Positions 34,536-43,371 of a stretch of 57,631 nt of DNA are shown piece after piece. Under the pieces are notes generated by a model that was given only the letters and a program-made list of their open reading frames with translations, ran no database searches and had not been told where the DNA came from. How positions within the stretch are numbered: the first letter of the stretch is position 1; each line of letters opens with the position of its first letter. Source of the DNA: Albidovulum sp. bin36 (GTDB taxonomy: Bacteria > Pseudomonadota > Alphaproteobacteria > Rhodobacterales > Rhodobacteraceae); contig MPMP01000023.1 of assembly GCA_002238565.1 (NCBI GenBank), forward strand, positions 1-57,631. Direction: 5' to 3'. Made by a program: the position numbers and the translations under genes.

Positions 34536-35297
34536 TCATTCGTCCATGAAGTTCCGCATGAGTTGAGCCTCCTGCGCGATCATGATCTTTTCCGCACCTT
34601 TCATGTGCGATGCCATGATCGTCCTTGCCATGGCTGAATCGCCGTCGCGAAGGGCCAGAACCAACTCCAATTGATGCTCGCGGCCTCGTTGCCAGAGTTC
34701 GGCGCTTGGAGGATCATACAGGCGACGATACACCGTCAGATCGGTGAGGATTCGGGCCATGAACCCGATCACGAAACCCAGAAGCCGGTTTCCCGCGAAT
34801 TCTGAAAGCCGGGCATGAAAGGCAAGCGAGGAGATATGCTGTTCCTTCTCCTCTTCAGGGCTGCCCGCCGGTTCGGGGTGGCGTTCGGCCAGAAACTGGA
34901 GTTCTTCCAACTGAACCTCCGTCAGCTTCCCGGCGAGGCTGGCTGCCAGTTCCGGCTCCAGTGTCTTGCGCATTTGGTAGATGTCGGAAATCGACAGGTT
35001 CTGGAAATAGAAATAGTTTGCCAGGAGCGATCTGGCCCGCTCCGCAGAAACCTTGTCGATGAAGCTGCCTCCACCCGGTCCGGTTCGTGTCACAATCAAG
35101 CCCTGCGCTTCGAGAAGTCGCATGGCTTCACGCACGGTACCCTTTGATACTGAAAACAATTTGATCATCTCTGCCTCGTTTGGCAGCTTATCGCCTTGCT
35201 TCAGGTCTCGCTCGACGACCCATTGCTTGATCTTGTCCGCCACGCGAACAGGCCGCGACTGTTTCGGACGTGTTATGAACTCGCTGGTACCATCCAT
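34536..35297 (-). CDS. GntR/FadR-type transcription regulator (FCD domain)
   Basis: A 253-residue regulator. The N-terminal winged helix contains GDKLPNEAEMIKLFSVSKGT and VREAMRLLEAQGLIVTRTGP, the classical FadR-subfamily recognition region. Residues 100-250 are the all-helical FCD effector domain (MRKTLEPELAASLAGKL, FHARLSEFAGNRLL, EHQLELVLALRDGD), whose conserved Asp/His residues usually bind a metal and a carboxylate. It is convergent with the DUF1028 gene. A third copy of the TCATGA palindrome lies 65 bases upstream of its start, suggesting autoregulation and control of dpp. Confidence 0.85.
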   Translation of the reverse strand: MDGTSEFITRPKQSRPVRVADKIKQWVVERDLKQGDKLPNEAEMIKLFSVSKGTVREAMRLLEAQGLIVTRTGPGGGSFIDKVSAERARSLLANYFYFQNLSISDIYQMRKTLEPELAASLAGKLTEVQLEELQFLAERHPEPAGSPEEEKEQHISSLAFHARLSEFAGNRLLGFVIGFMARILTDLTVYRRLYDPPSAELWQRGREHQLELVLALRDGDSAMARTIMASHMKGAEKIMIAQEAQLMRNFMDE

Positions 35298-35361
35298 TTC
35301 AGGCTTCGTTTCTCATCATCGTGAAAACATAGAGAAGGGTGGGGTGAATGTGTAGTGCAAC

Positions 35362-35378
35362 GTTCATCATGACAAATG
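35362..35378. promoter_or_regulatory. Operator candidate 3, upstream of the regulator gene
   Basis: GTTCATCATGACAAATG contains the same core as sites 1 and 2 (TCATGA at 35367-35372, followed by CAAAT as in site 2). It would allow autoregulation by the FCD protein. Confidence 0.45.
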
Positions 35379-35508
35379 GAAACGGATGTGGATTGGGATG
35401 AAGAGGCAAAACTGCGGTCCGGATCACACCCCCAGAACTGGCTTCCAGAATCACCGGGTCTTCGGTAACATACTTGACGAGGCAAAGGTTCAGCCCAGAG
35501 TAACATTC

Positions 35509-35715
35509 TTAAGTGAGGCAATACGAACTGTCACCTTGATTGTCGCCCACTAATTCCTTCCACGTCACCCCGTCCACGCCTGCCGCCGCATCCTTCTTCA
35601 GCATGAAACAGGACGCTTCGAGCACGTCCGCTGTCATATGGTGCAGGAGCGCGGTGAGCTTCTCCTTCGGTTTCCTCGTGGCTGCTCGCCGAATCCGTTC
35701 GGCCGCCTGTGACAT
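35509..35715 (-). pseudogene. ltrA: Group II intron reverse transcriptase/maturase, N-terminal fragment
   Basis: The frame begins MSQAAERIRRAATRKPKEKL, continues TALLHHMTADVLEASCFMLK and KKDAAAGVDGVTWKEL, and stops at 35509. AxGxDGVTW(E) is the RT0/RT1 signature of group II intron maturases (LtrA type), normally 420-600 residues. Only the first 60 residues survive. It is joined, in the same frame, to the broken integrase immediately upstream. Confidence 0.65.
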
Positions 35716-36306
35716 GCGATCACGGCCCTGGCGCCGATAACGCCTGATACCCGTGCACGGGTTGCTGTTCTCCGGACGGCAACCGTAGACCTCGGCCTAG
35801 TCCATGATAACGGACAGCACCGGCGCCGAACGGTCGGCGGCGACAGGCGTCGCATGGAGCGACATGAACCAGTCCCGGACATCCTTGAGGGTGATGTCCG
35901 CGATCTGTCGCCCCTTGAACCGGGGCAGGATCTGGTTGCGGAGATATCCCCTGTTGACCCTCGGAGCGGAAGGTTTCCAGTGGCGGGAATAGCGGCGGAA
36001 GACTTCCTCCGCGACGGTCTCGAACAGGGTATCGTCCGGCGACATTGAAGCTGGCTGGCCCTTTCGGATGGCAGCGAGCGCTGTTCTTGCCGCATCGCGT
36101 GCTTCGGCTAGGGACATCCGGCCCGGCTCACCGATGAGTCTCCAGATGCGCTTGCCATCGAACTGAGTATGTATGAAGAAACGTTTACGGCCCGAGGGCA
36201 TGATCCGGACGCCGAAGCCTTTCAGGGCGGCGTCACGGACATCCCGTGCTGATGTTTCGGGTTTGAACGCGTTTATTCGTGCTTCCGAGAGTCGTGCTGT
36301 CGGCAT
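35716..36306 (-). pseudogene. Island integrase (DUF4102 type), stopped by TAG and truncated
   Basis: From ATG 36306 (GGAGG five bases upstream) the protein shows the DUF4102 N-terminal arm-binding domain (LSEARINAFKPETSARDVRD, GVRIMPSGRKRFF, RMSLAEARDAARTAL) and the core-binding domain up to APVLSVIMD. A TAG at 35799-35797 interrupts it. Beyond the stop the frame continues AEVYGCRPENSNPCTGIRRY, exactly as in relatives, so the stop is probably a CAG-to-TAG change. The catalytic half is replaced by the intron maturase fragment. Such integrases use tRNA 3' ends, and tRNA-Cys lies 270 bases away. Confidence 0.7.
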
Positions 36307-36389
36307 GGCTTCCTCCTGCAATCAGTTGCAGATGCGGAGGATTCAGTGACGAAACCTGGACGCATCTGCGGGTTGAGGAAGGAAAAAAG

Positions 36390-36406
36390 ACGCTATAACA
36401 TAGCGT
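36390..36406. repeat. Inverted repeat between integrase relic and tRNA-Cys
   Basis: ACGCTAT-AAC-ATAGCGT, a perfect 7-base inverted repeat with a 3-base centre, at the point where base composition changes. It could be an operator or recombination site of the lost element, or the tip of a hairpin. Confidence 0.4.
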
Positions 36407-36578
36407 TAGCACCGCCGGTGCGTAACTAGGTGTCAGTCGCTTTGGATTATTTGTTTCGAGCGCAAATCGAGTAATGCGCGCGAATTAGCTGGTACTTAAG
36501 CGTAGGCGCAAATCCAAATTAGCCCGGAGGTTGACCTAGATGCAGGCGCAATATACTATGCCGCCAATTCTTCTTCAC

Positions 36579-36652
36579 GGCGAGTTGGCGGAGTGGCTAC
36601 GCAGCGGATTGCAAATCCGTCCACACCGGTTCGATTCCGGTACTCGCCTCCA
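36579..36652 (+). tRNA. tRNA-Cys (anticodon GCA), CCA encoded
   Basis: A full cloverleaf of 74 bases: acceptor stem GGCGAGT/ACTCGCC, a D-arm with GTGGCTACGC, the anticodon loop TTGCAAA between GCGGA and TCCGT, the T-arm CCGGTTCGATTCCGG, discriminator T and genomic CCA. The GCA anticodon reads UGC/UGU cysteine codons. The nearby integrase relic suggests past use as an island attachment site. Confidence 0.95.
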
Positions 36653-37091
36653 AGAAGCCGAGCTTCCTATTGAACTAGCACGGTCTTGCTCCTCGTTCCA
36701 CAATGGAATCGATGAGCAAATGCGCAGCAATGCGGGAAAATGGAACTCGGATTCGAAACTATAAACAGGCGGGAAGTAATTTTCCCTCAGTTTTACTCGT
36801 TGCTGATTCCAATTATCGGCTGCTGTTTACTTCCGTGTATTAAATTAACCATATCATTCCAGCCTCCGCCTGCATTTTGGTTTAACTCGGCGATTCTACT
36901 CAATCGGAAATAGAATTAATCGCGTTGAATGTTTGCCTGTTTGAAATCAAAATTAAAAGTCCAGAAGTGAATTTAATTGAAAGAGTCGGGGATTCTTTTC
37001 GAACGGCAGCAATTTCTTGCTTTATGCCACTAGAAAATTCCGATTAAATTAGTTAATAATTCGTTAATTATGAAAAAAGCGGAGGAAATCA
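36653..37091. other. AT-rich intergenic region upstream of the H-NS gene
   Basis: No gene. The stretch is notably AT-rich with T-runs and TTAAT/AATTA motifs (for example 37040-37075), unlike the rest of the window. This is the kind of curved DNA H-NS binds, so it may mediate autoregulation. A good ribosome site (GGAGGAAATC) precedes the ATG at 37092. Confidence 0.55.
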
Positions 37092-37430
37092 ATGACTCAT
37101 AATATTGACCTTGATACGTTATCTCTCGAGCAACTCAAATCTCTACAGCAAGACTTGGCTAGGCAGATCGAAAGTTACGAGACCAGGAAAAGGAGCGAGG
37201 CCGCGAAGAAAACCGCGGAGTTTGCAGCCCAATTCGGGTACTCATTGGAAGAACTATTAGAAACCACGAAGTCGAGGACGAGTAAGTCGCCGATGACAGT
37301 CAAGCCGAAATACAGGAATCCCGAAGACCCGAACGTAACTTGGTCGGGTAGGGGGAGAATGCCGGTATGGATGGTAAAAAAATTGGAGGAGGGCGCGAAT
37401 GCAGAAGATTTCCTGATCAAGAAAATATAA
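37092..37430 (+). CDS. H-NS/HvrA-type nucleoid-associated protein
   Basis: A 112-residue H-NS family protein. Residues 1-50 are a helical oligomerisation region (LEQLKSLQQDLARQIESYET and the following lysine-rich helix). The C-terminal DNA-binding part has KYRNPEDPNVTWSGRGRMPV, with TWSGRGRxPxW the AT-hook-like loop of the H-NS/HvrA/MucR-independent group. These silence AT-rich, horizontally acquired DNA and, in Rhodobacter, affect photosynthesis and nitrogen genes. The gene is monocistronic, between two AT-rich spacers. Confidence 0.85.
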   Translation: MTHNIDLDTLSLEQLKSLQQDLARQIESYETRKRSEAAKKTAEFAAQFGYSLEELLETTKSRTSKSPMTVKPKYRNPEDPNVTWSGRGRMPVWMVKKLEEGANAEDFLIKKI

Positions 37431-37743
37431 CTTCCTGAATAACTCGATCCCGTATTTCCGTAAATTTTTGATCGGGAATCGGTCCTGGGCGCCGACCGTA
37501 GGTATTCGGCTAGCCGCAGTTGACGAAAATTATTGCCGCCTCTAGGCCATCGGCAATTGCCGCAAGCCTCGGCGGGATTATAAGAATTTCGACGTTATTG
37601 GACAGGAATGCAATTACTTGCCGACCGGAATAGCTTATAGGAAGTATTGGAAGCGGGCGAATCCGGCTATTTGAACCGGAATTATTTTTTGTCCTGCCGA
37701 TCACGGCTAAAAAGCCGAGCAAGAATAGGAAGGGAAAGCAAAA
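37431..37743. other. Intergenic region between H-NS and aldolase genes
   Basis: No gene supported. An imperfect hairpin (CGATCCCG at 37443-37450 with CGGGAATCG at 37471-37479) lies just after the H-NS gene and may end its transcript, though it has no T-tract. The rest probably holds the aldolase promoter. Confidence 0.35.
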
Positions 37744-38634
37744 GTGAGCAAAGATTTGCGGAGCAATCGAATGAAAAACGGCAGCGGATTTATCGCTGCG
37801 CTAGATCAAAGCGGTGGTTCCACGCCAAAGGCGCTTAGCTTGTACGGAATCGATTCCGGCATGTACGGTAGCGAAGCGGAAATGTTCGAACTTATGCATG
37901 AAATGCGAGTTCGCATCGTTAGTTCGCCAAGCTTTTCCGAGGAAAAAATTATTGCTGCAATTCTGTTCGTAAAAACGATGGACAGCCAAATCCACGGAAA
38001 GCCGGCCCCGGCCTACTTGTGGGAAGACAAGGGAGTAATGCCGTTCCTTAAAGTCGACGACGGGCTAATGGGCGAAGATGGCGGCGTGCAGCTAATGAGG
38101 CCGATTCCTGATCTTGACGGGCTGCTCGCCCGGGCTGTTGAAAATGGGATTTGCGGTACTAAAATGCGTTCGGTTATTAACTCGCCCTTCAGGAACGGTA
38201 TCCAGGCAATTGTCGATCAGCAGTTCGAATTGGCTGAACGAATATTGGCTTTTGGCCTAATACCAATCGTTGAACCGGAAGTGTCAATCGGCAGTCCGGA
38301 GAAGCGCGATTGCGAGAATATTCTAAAGTCGGAAATTCTTCGCCGTTTGGACGGAATGGTCAATGAGCGCGGCATCGTTTTGAAACTCACGTTGCCGAGC
38401 GTTCCGAACGAATACAGAGATTTAATCATGCATGATAGAGTATTGCGCGTCTCAGCGCTGTCCGGCGGATATAGCTCCTCCGAGGCTTGCTCATATCTCG
38501 AAGCGAATAACGGAATGATCGCAAGCTTTTCCCGGGCGCTGACGGAGGGATTGAAAAAGAACTTTAGCGAAGAAGAATTCGAAAGAGTACTTAGTTCGTC
38601 AATCAACAAAATCTATCGGGCATCTTGCACTTGA
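37744..38634 (+). CDS. Fructose-bisphosphate aldolase, class I
   Basis: A 296-residue class I aldolase that cleaves fructose-1,6-bisphosphate through a Schiff base, in glycolysis/gluconeogenesis. Signatures are NGSGFIAALDQSGGSTPKAL, PFLKVDDGL, GTKMRSVI, IVEPEVSI and the Schiff-base lysine in GIVLKLTLPS. The end ALSGGYSSSEA and GMIASFSRALTEGL bind phosphate. It starts at GTG 37744 with AGGAAGGG upstream; ATG 37771 is an alternative. Codon use (GAA, GGA, ATT) matches the other core genes and differs from the left 36 kb. Confidence 0.92.
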   Translation: MSKDLRSNRMKNGSGFIAALDQSGGSTPKALSLYGIDSGMYGSEAEMFELMHEMRVRIVSSPSFSEEKIIAAILFVKTMDSQIHGKPAPAYLWEDKGVMPFLKVDDGLMGEDGGVQLMRPIPDLDGLLARAVENGICGTKMRSVINSPFRNGIQAIVDQQFELAERILAFGLIPIVEPEVSIGSPEKRDCENILKSEILRRLDGMVNERGIVLKLTLPSVPNEYRDLIMHDRVLRVSALSGGYSSSEACSYLEANNGMIASFSRALTEGLKKNFSEEEFERVLSSSINKIYRASCT

Positions 38635-39047
38635 TTCCCTGCAGGAATTGGAGGTCGAGAAGAAATGCCCGCAAAATCCGGACAAGACGGGGCGCATCTA
38701 GATGCAAGATATCGCCAGGGGCATGCGCGCGTAAAGACTGCGAGCCGGGAAAGGACGAATCTCGCGGCTGAGAAAGGTGTGCCTTTTTGAACGGATTGGA
38801 AGCTGCCGCCGTTTTAGAAGGTTTGGTTGCCGAGTTTCGAGAAGCTCTCATGGAGTTGCCAAAAGAAGAAATAGGGAGCATGCTCAAGGATGCGCTATCC
38901 TTGCGTGAAAAGTAGGAAGTTCAAGCGCCAGCCTCGTTAAAGGCAAGTATAGAGGCGCCTTTCCAATTTCGCCCGAGCGCAAATCCGTTCCTTGCGGCCT
39001 AGGCCGACATTTGCAAGAAATGCTAGGGGTTCGAGGATAAAGGAAAC
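38635..39047 (+). other. Intergenic region with two tiny overlapping ORFs
   Basis: ATG 38665 (GGAGG nine bases upstream) opens a 41-codon ORF (PAKSGQDGAHLDARY…) ending at 38790. TTG 38787 overlaps that stop and opens a 42-codon ORF (NGLEAAAVLEGLVAEFREAL, MELPKEEIGSMLKDALS) ending at 38915, predicted as an amphipathic helix. Neither resembles a known family. They may be small proteins or a frameshifted remnant. Confidence 0.25.
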
Positions 39048-41003
39048 ATGGCAAAAAAACTTTGGGAGCCGTCGCCCGAAAGAGCGCGAGCGACGCTCAT
39101 CGCTGAATTCATGGAAACGATTGGGCAAGGCATCGCCGGCGGCAAGACGGACTACGATGCTCTTTGGCAGTATTCCGTGGATAACTCCTCGGATTTCTGG
39201 TCATCCGTTTGGGATTTCTGCGGCGTGGTCGGCGAAAGAGGCGGCCGGGACATGATTGCGGCGGACAATTTGCTGGATGCCCGATTCTTTCCGGATGGAA
39301 AATTGAACTACGCCGAAAATCTCCTGCAATTCCGAGGCTGCGATACCGAACTGGTATTCCACGGCGAGGGAGGAATCCGAAGGTCGCTGAAACGCGACGA
39401 ACTGCGCGGAAAAGCTGCGCAATTGCAAAAGGCCATGAGGTCGGACGGAATCGGCGCAGGCGACATGGTATCGGGCATTGTTCCCAATCTTCCCGAAACC
39501 GTTATCGCAACGCTTGCGACGGCAAGTATCGGAGCCGTCTGGTCGTCCTGCTCGCCGGACTTTGGAGTTGGAGGCGTACTGGACCGTTTCGGGCAAATCG
39601 AGCCGAATCTTTTGTTTTGCTCCGACGGATACGATTACGGCGGCAAGTGGTTCGATTCGATGGCCGAAGCTAGGAAGCTGGCCGAAAAAATGCCAAGCAT
39701 CAAGCGGATTGTCGTATTGCCCTATTCGGGTGGCGAAATCGATGCGACGCGCGCCGGGAAACTTGGCGTTTCGCTAGATGACTACGTAGGCGGCTACGAG
39801 GGCGGAACGCCGGATTTCGAACGAATGAACTTTCGTTCGCCGCTTTTCGTCATGTTTTCGTCGGGAACCACCGGGCTGCCGAAATGCATCGTGCATTCGG
39901 TCGGCGGCACGCTGCTGCAGCATGTCAAGGAACATCAGCTGCAATGCGATTTAAAGCCGGGTGATCGCCTGATGTACTTCTCGACTACCGGGTGGATGAT
40001 GTGGAATTGGATGATCAGCGCTTTGGCATCGGGCGTATCGATTGTGCTTTACGACGGCTCGCCTTTTCGCCCGGACGGTTACAGGCTCTCGGAAATCGCG
40101 GAAACGGAAAGGCTTACGCATTTTGGAGCCTCGGCAAAATACTTTGATTCTTGTGCCAAGGCAGGAGTTCGGCCGTGCGAACGGGGCGAATTAGCCGATT
40201 TAAGAACTATTCTGTCGACAGGGTCTCCGCTTTCGCCGGAAGGATTCGAATACGTTTACGAATGCTGGAAGAAGGATGTTTGCCTCTCCTCGATCGCTGG
40301 CGGCACTGACATCATAGGCTGCTTTGTCGGAGGAAGCCCGGTTAGCCCGGTATTTAGAGGACAGTGCCAAAAGCGTCATCTCGGAATGAATGTTCAGGTC
40401 TTCGACGAAGACGGGCGCGCGGTCGAGGGTCGGCAAGGCGAACTTGTTTGCGCTTCGGCGCACCCGTCTATGCCAACGGGATTTTTCAACGACCCCGGCG
40501 GCAAAAAATACCGAGATGCGTATTTTAGCAAATTCGAAAGCGTGTGGCACCACGGCGATTGGGTGGAGCTAACCGCCGAACGCGGCTTGATTTTCTACGG
40601 TCGTTCCGACGCCACGTTGAATCCGGGCGGTGTTAGAATCGGAACCGCCGAGATCTATAGGCCAGTCGAACGCATCGAAGAAGTTCTCGAAGCGCTGGCG
40701 ATCGGGCGAAGATCCGGCCACGACACCGAGATCGTATTGTTCGTGAAGTTGAGGGACGGAGAGATTTATTCCGAAGACCTCGAACTGCGTATCAAATCGG
40801 AAATCCGAGCCGCCGCTTCGCCTCGCCACGTTCCCGCAAAGATTATCCCGGTCGCCGACATTCCCCGAACCAGGTCGGGAAAAATCGTCGAGCTGGCGGT
40901 CGCCAATGTCGTGAACGGATTGCCGGTCAAGAACCTGCATGCGCTTGCTAATCCGGACGCGCTCGAACTTTTCCGAAATATTCCCAACTTGCAGGAGTCT
41001 TGA
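39048..41003 (+). CDS. aacS: Acetoacetyl-CoA synthetase
   Basis: A 651-residue ANL-superfamily ligase that activates acetoacetate with ATP and CoA. Motifs are FSSGTTGLPKCIVHSVGGTL (P-loop), GWMMWNWMISALASG, GGTDIIGCF, and RSDATLNPGGVRIGTAEIYR with the hinge region; the catalytic lysine lies in TRSGKIVELAV. The N-terminal WSPSPERA-like segment and total length identify the acetoacetate group rather than acetyl-CoA synthetase. It links ketone-body or polyhydroxybutyrate turnover to central metabolism. It stands alone with its own ribosome site (AAAGGAAAC). Confidence 0.92.
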   Translation: MAKKLWEPSPERARATLIAEFMETIGQGIAGGKTDYDALWQYSVDNSSDFWSSVWDFCGVVGERGGRDMIAADNLLDARFFPDGKLNYAENLLQFRGCDTELVFHGEGGIRRSLKRDELRGKAAQLQKAMRSDGIGAGDMVSGIVPNLPETVIATLATASIGAVWSSCSPDFGVGGVLDRFGQIEPNLLFCSDGYDYGGKWFDSMAEARKLAEKMPSIKRIVVLPYSGGEIDATRAGKLGVSLDDYVGGYEGGTPDFERMNFRSPLFVMFSSGTTGLPKCIVHSVGGTLLQHVKEHQLQCDLKPGDRLMYFSTTGWMMWNWMISALASGVSIVLYDGSPFRPDGYRLSEIAETERLTHFGASAKYFDSCAKAGVRPCERGELADLRTILSTGSPLSPEGFEYVYECWKKDVCLSSIAGGTDIIGCFVGGSPVSPVFRGQCQKRHLGMNVQVFDEDGRAVEGRQGELVCASAHPSMPTGFFNDPGGKKYRDAYFSKFESVWHHGDWVELTAERGLIFYGRSDATLNPGGVRIGTAEIYRPVERIEEVLEALAIGRRSGHDTEIVLFVKLRDGEIYSEDLELRIKSEIRAAASPRHVPAKIIPVADIPRTRSGKIVELAVANVVNGLPVKNLHALANPDALELFRNIPNLQES

Positions 41004-41250
41004 AACTATCCGCGAGGGCCGGGGCCTGCCGTAAAGACCATATTCCCGATAGTCGAACAGTCGGCGCGGTAGCAAACTTGCGCGCGCGGGGAAAATGCCC
41101 GAATCGCATCCGAAATCCAGATGCCGCCGCTTGAGCGCCCGCCCATGGAATTCAAGAAAAAGAATTGTGAGTCGAAGGCTGCCTACCGGTTGCGATTGAT
41201 CGAAATTACGTGCATCATCGGACGAGCGGGCAAGCGCCTGCGACTGGGCG

Positions 41251-41922
41251 ATGGAGGGCCACGTGCGAAGAGAAAAATTCGCAGCGATCAGAACCGCGAT
41301 GGTCGATAGCCAAATTCGGCCCTCCAACGTTACCAAGTATCCGATTATCGACTCGATGATGGCGATCCCGCGCGAGGATTTCGTGCCTAATTCGCAAAGG
41401 GAACTGGCCTATGTCGACGGGCACATCGATATCGCGGATAGGCGAGTTATTCTCGAACCGCGAACATTTTCGAAAATTCTGAACGAACTCGATATCGGGT
41501 CGGACGAGACGGTGCTGGATGTCGGTTCGGGGCTCGGCTATTCCGCCGCCGTGATCGCAAATCTTGCGCAAGCCGTCGTCGCCGTGGAGGAAATCAAGGA
41601 ATTGGCGGTCGATGCAAAAGACAGATTGCTGGAGCACGATATTCATAATTCAGAAGTTGTATGGCAGCGGCTCCGGAAGGGTTCGGCCGAACACGGTCCC
41701 TACGATGTGATCGTACTGGAAGGAGGCGTGGAAGTTTTATCAGGCAGCCTTGTCGAGCAGTTGAAGGAAGGAGGGCGAATCGCCTGCATATTCGTCGAGG
41801 GTTCCGTCGGCGAATGCAGAATCGGGATAAAGCGAAGAAATTTAATCGCGTGGCGCTTCTCATTCAATGCAATGGCTCCGGTAATGCCCGGATTTAGCAG
41901 GAAGGAAGAATTCCTGTTTTAA
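41251..41922 (+). CDS. pcm: Protein-L-isoaspartate O-methyltransferase
   Basis: A 223-residue SAM-dependent methyltransferase of the short alphaproteobacterial Pcm type. It has MVDSQIRPSNVTKYPIIDSM and PREDFVP near the start, then motif I VLDVGSGLGYSAAVIA and the VVAVEEIKEL strand. It would repair isoaspartate, although the family member upstream of tolC may act otherwise. ATG 41251 gives a 16-residue lead before MVDSQIRP (41299), which is an alternative start. Pcm followed by tolC 39 bases later is the standard alphaproteobacterial order. Confidence 0.9.
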   Translation: MEGHVRREKFAAIRTAMVDSQIRPSNVTKYPIIDSMMAIPREDFVPNSQRELAYVDGHIDIADRRVILEPRTFSKILNELDIGSDETVLDVGSGLGYSAAVIANLAQAVVAVEEIKELAVDAKDRLLEHDIHNSEVVWQRLRKGSAEHGPYDVIVLEGGVEVLSGSLVEQLKEGGRIACIFVEGSVGECRIGIKRRNLIAWRFSFNAMAPVMPGFSRKEEFLF

Positions 41923-41961
41923 CGATGGGATTCCGGTCGCCTACGGAAAGGCGTTACGGGT

Positions 41962-43371
41962 ATGGCGGTTATCATTTCGGCAATGGCCGGCTGGCCGGCA
42001 AGAATTTCCGCGTTGGGAGCGGCATTCGGATTCTTTGCTGCGGCTCTTGGCGGCGCGGCGCAATCGGAATCTCTTGCGGACGCGCTTATGGCAGCCTATC
42101 GGAGCAGCGACCTGCTCGAAGCAAACAGGGCGATACTTCGAGGTACGGACGAGGGAGTCGCTCAAGCGGTAGCCAATCTCAGGCCGACTTTATCACTGGT
42201 CGGATCACTTAACCGCGATTGGAGGTCGGAGCAGGGCGGCAATTCTGCGCTTGACCAGACAACGGGCTCGCTGCAGCTGACGCTCGAATATCTCCTATGG
42301 GACGGCGGGTCCAGGATCTCGTCTGTAAAGGCGGCTGAAGAAGCGGTTCTCGCAGGGCGCCAGACACTCAAAAGCGTTGAGCAGGACGTTCTTCTCAATG
42401 CGGTAGCCGCATATCTCGATGTTCGCCGCAGCATTGAAAACCTGGCTTTGGAAGAAAACAACTTTCGCGTTATTTCTCGCGAACTCGACGCCGCTCGGGG
42501 TCGATTCGCGGTAGGCCAGGTAACCAGGACGGAAGTCAGCATGGCGGAAGCGAGGCTGGCGGCGGCAAGAAGCAGCCTGGCTCTAAGGCAAGGCGAACTT
42601 GAAATCGCCCGTGAAGAATACAGGCTGTCCACCGGTCAATATCCGGGAGATTTAGAGCCTACTCCCGCTCCGCCCGCCATACCCGCATCGCTTGAAAACG
42701 CCGTTGAAATTGGAATCAAAAGGCATCCTTCGATTATCGCCAGCCGCCATGCCGCCAATGCCGCCGAGATGGCTTTTCGGGCGGCCGATACGATTTTGTC
42801 GCCGCGCATCTCCCTGGGCGGCTCGGTCGGCACGCGAAACACATTCGAAAGCATGGGCGGCTCGGTAAATTCGGCGGGAGTTTCGCTCACGGCGGTTATT
42901 CCGCTGTATGACGGCGGCGGTGGATTTGCAGGCATTCGGAATCTCAGAGCCGGCGTAGACAGAGCGAAGGCCGATCTGCAGCGTAGCGCGAAGGTAGTTC
43001 GCCAGAATATCGCATCGGCCTGGGCGCGGCTGAAAATCGCCGAATCATCCATTGAAGCCAGGGCCGAGCAGATTGAAGCCTCGGAACTGGCGTTTAGGGG
43101 CGTCAGAGAAGAAGCTTTGCTAGGAGTGAGGTCGGTTTTGGATGTACTCGATGCCGAACAAACCAGGCTTGCGGCGGGTACGGATCTGGCGGGCGCCGTC
43201 AGGGACAGGGAACTCGCGGTATATGCGCTTCTTGCGTCGATCGGGCTGCTGACCGCGGAGCATTTGGGTCTCGAAGTGGAGCTTTACGACCCGAGCGAAA
43301 ATTATCGTGCCGTGAAGTCCGCTCCATTTGCAACCGAAGTAATAAAGCGTCTAGGCGTGGGTTCGAATTAA
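41962..43371 (+). CDS. tolC: TolC-family outer-membrane efflux channel
   Basis: A 469-residue outer-membrane factor. After a signal peptide (ISALGAAFGFFAAALGGAAQ) come two repeats of long helices with beta segments: SLADALMAAYRSSDLLEANR, RPTLSLVGSL and, in repeat two, ISLGGSVGTRNTFESMGG and LTAVIPLYDGGGGF. LEYLLWDGGSR is the matching strand in repeat one. It forms the trimeric channel for type I secretion and RND efflux. The length is normal. Confidence 0.92.
   Translation: MAVIISAMAGWPARISALGAAFGFFAAALGGAAQSESLADALMAAYRSSDLLEANRAILRGTDEGVAQAVANLRPTLSLVGSLNRDWRSEQGGNSALDQTTGSLQLTLEYLLWDGGSRISSVKAAEEAVLAGRQTLKSVEQDVLLNAVAAYLDVRRSIENLALEENNFRVISRELDAARGRFAVGQVTRTEVSMAEARLAAARSSLALRQGELEIAREEYRLSTGQYPGDLEPTPAPPAIPASLENAVEIGIKRHPSIIASRHAANAAEMAFRAADTILSPRISLGGSVGTRNTFESMGGSVNSAGVSLTAVIPLYDGGGGFAGIRNLRAGVDRAKADLQRSAKVVRQNIASAWARLKIAESSIEARAEQIEASELAFRGVREEALLGVRSVLDVLDAEQTRLAAGTDLAGAVRDRELAVYALLASIGLLTAEHLGLEVELYDPSENYRAVKSAPFATEVIKRLGVGSN

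Noticed and set aside
36579..36652. tRNA-Cys 3' end as one side of a direct attachment repeat
   Set aside because: I found no second copy of the T-arm/acceptor sequence within the window; a copy could lie outside it.
40569..41336. 255-codon minus-strand ORF
   Set aside because: Overlaps the 3' end of the acetoacetyl-CoA synthetase and the spacer; no recognisable sequence.
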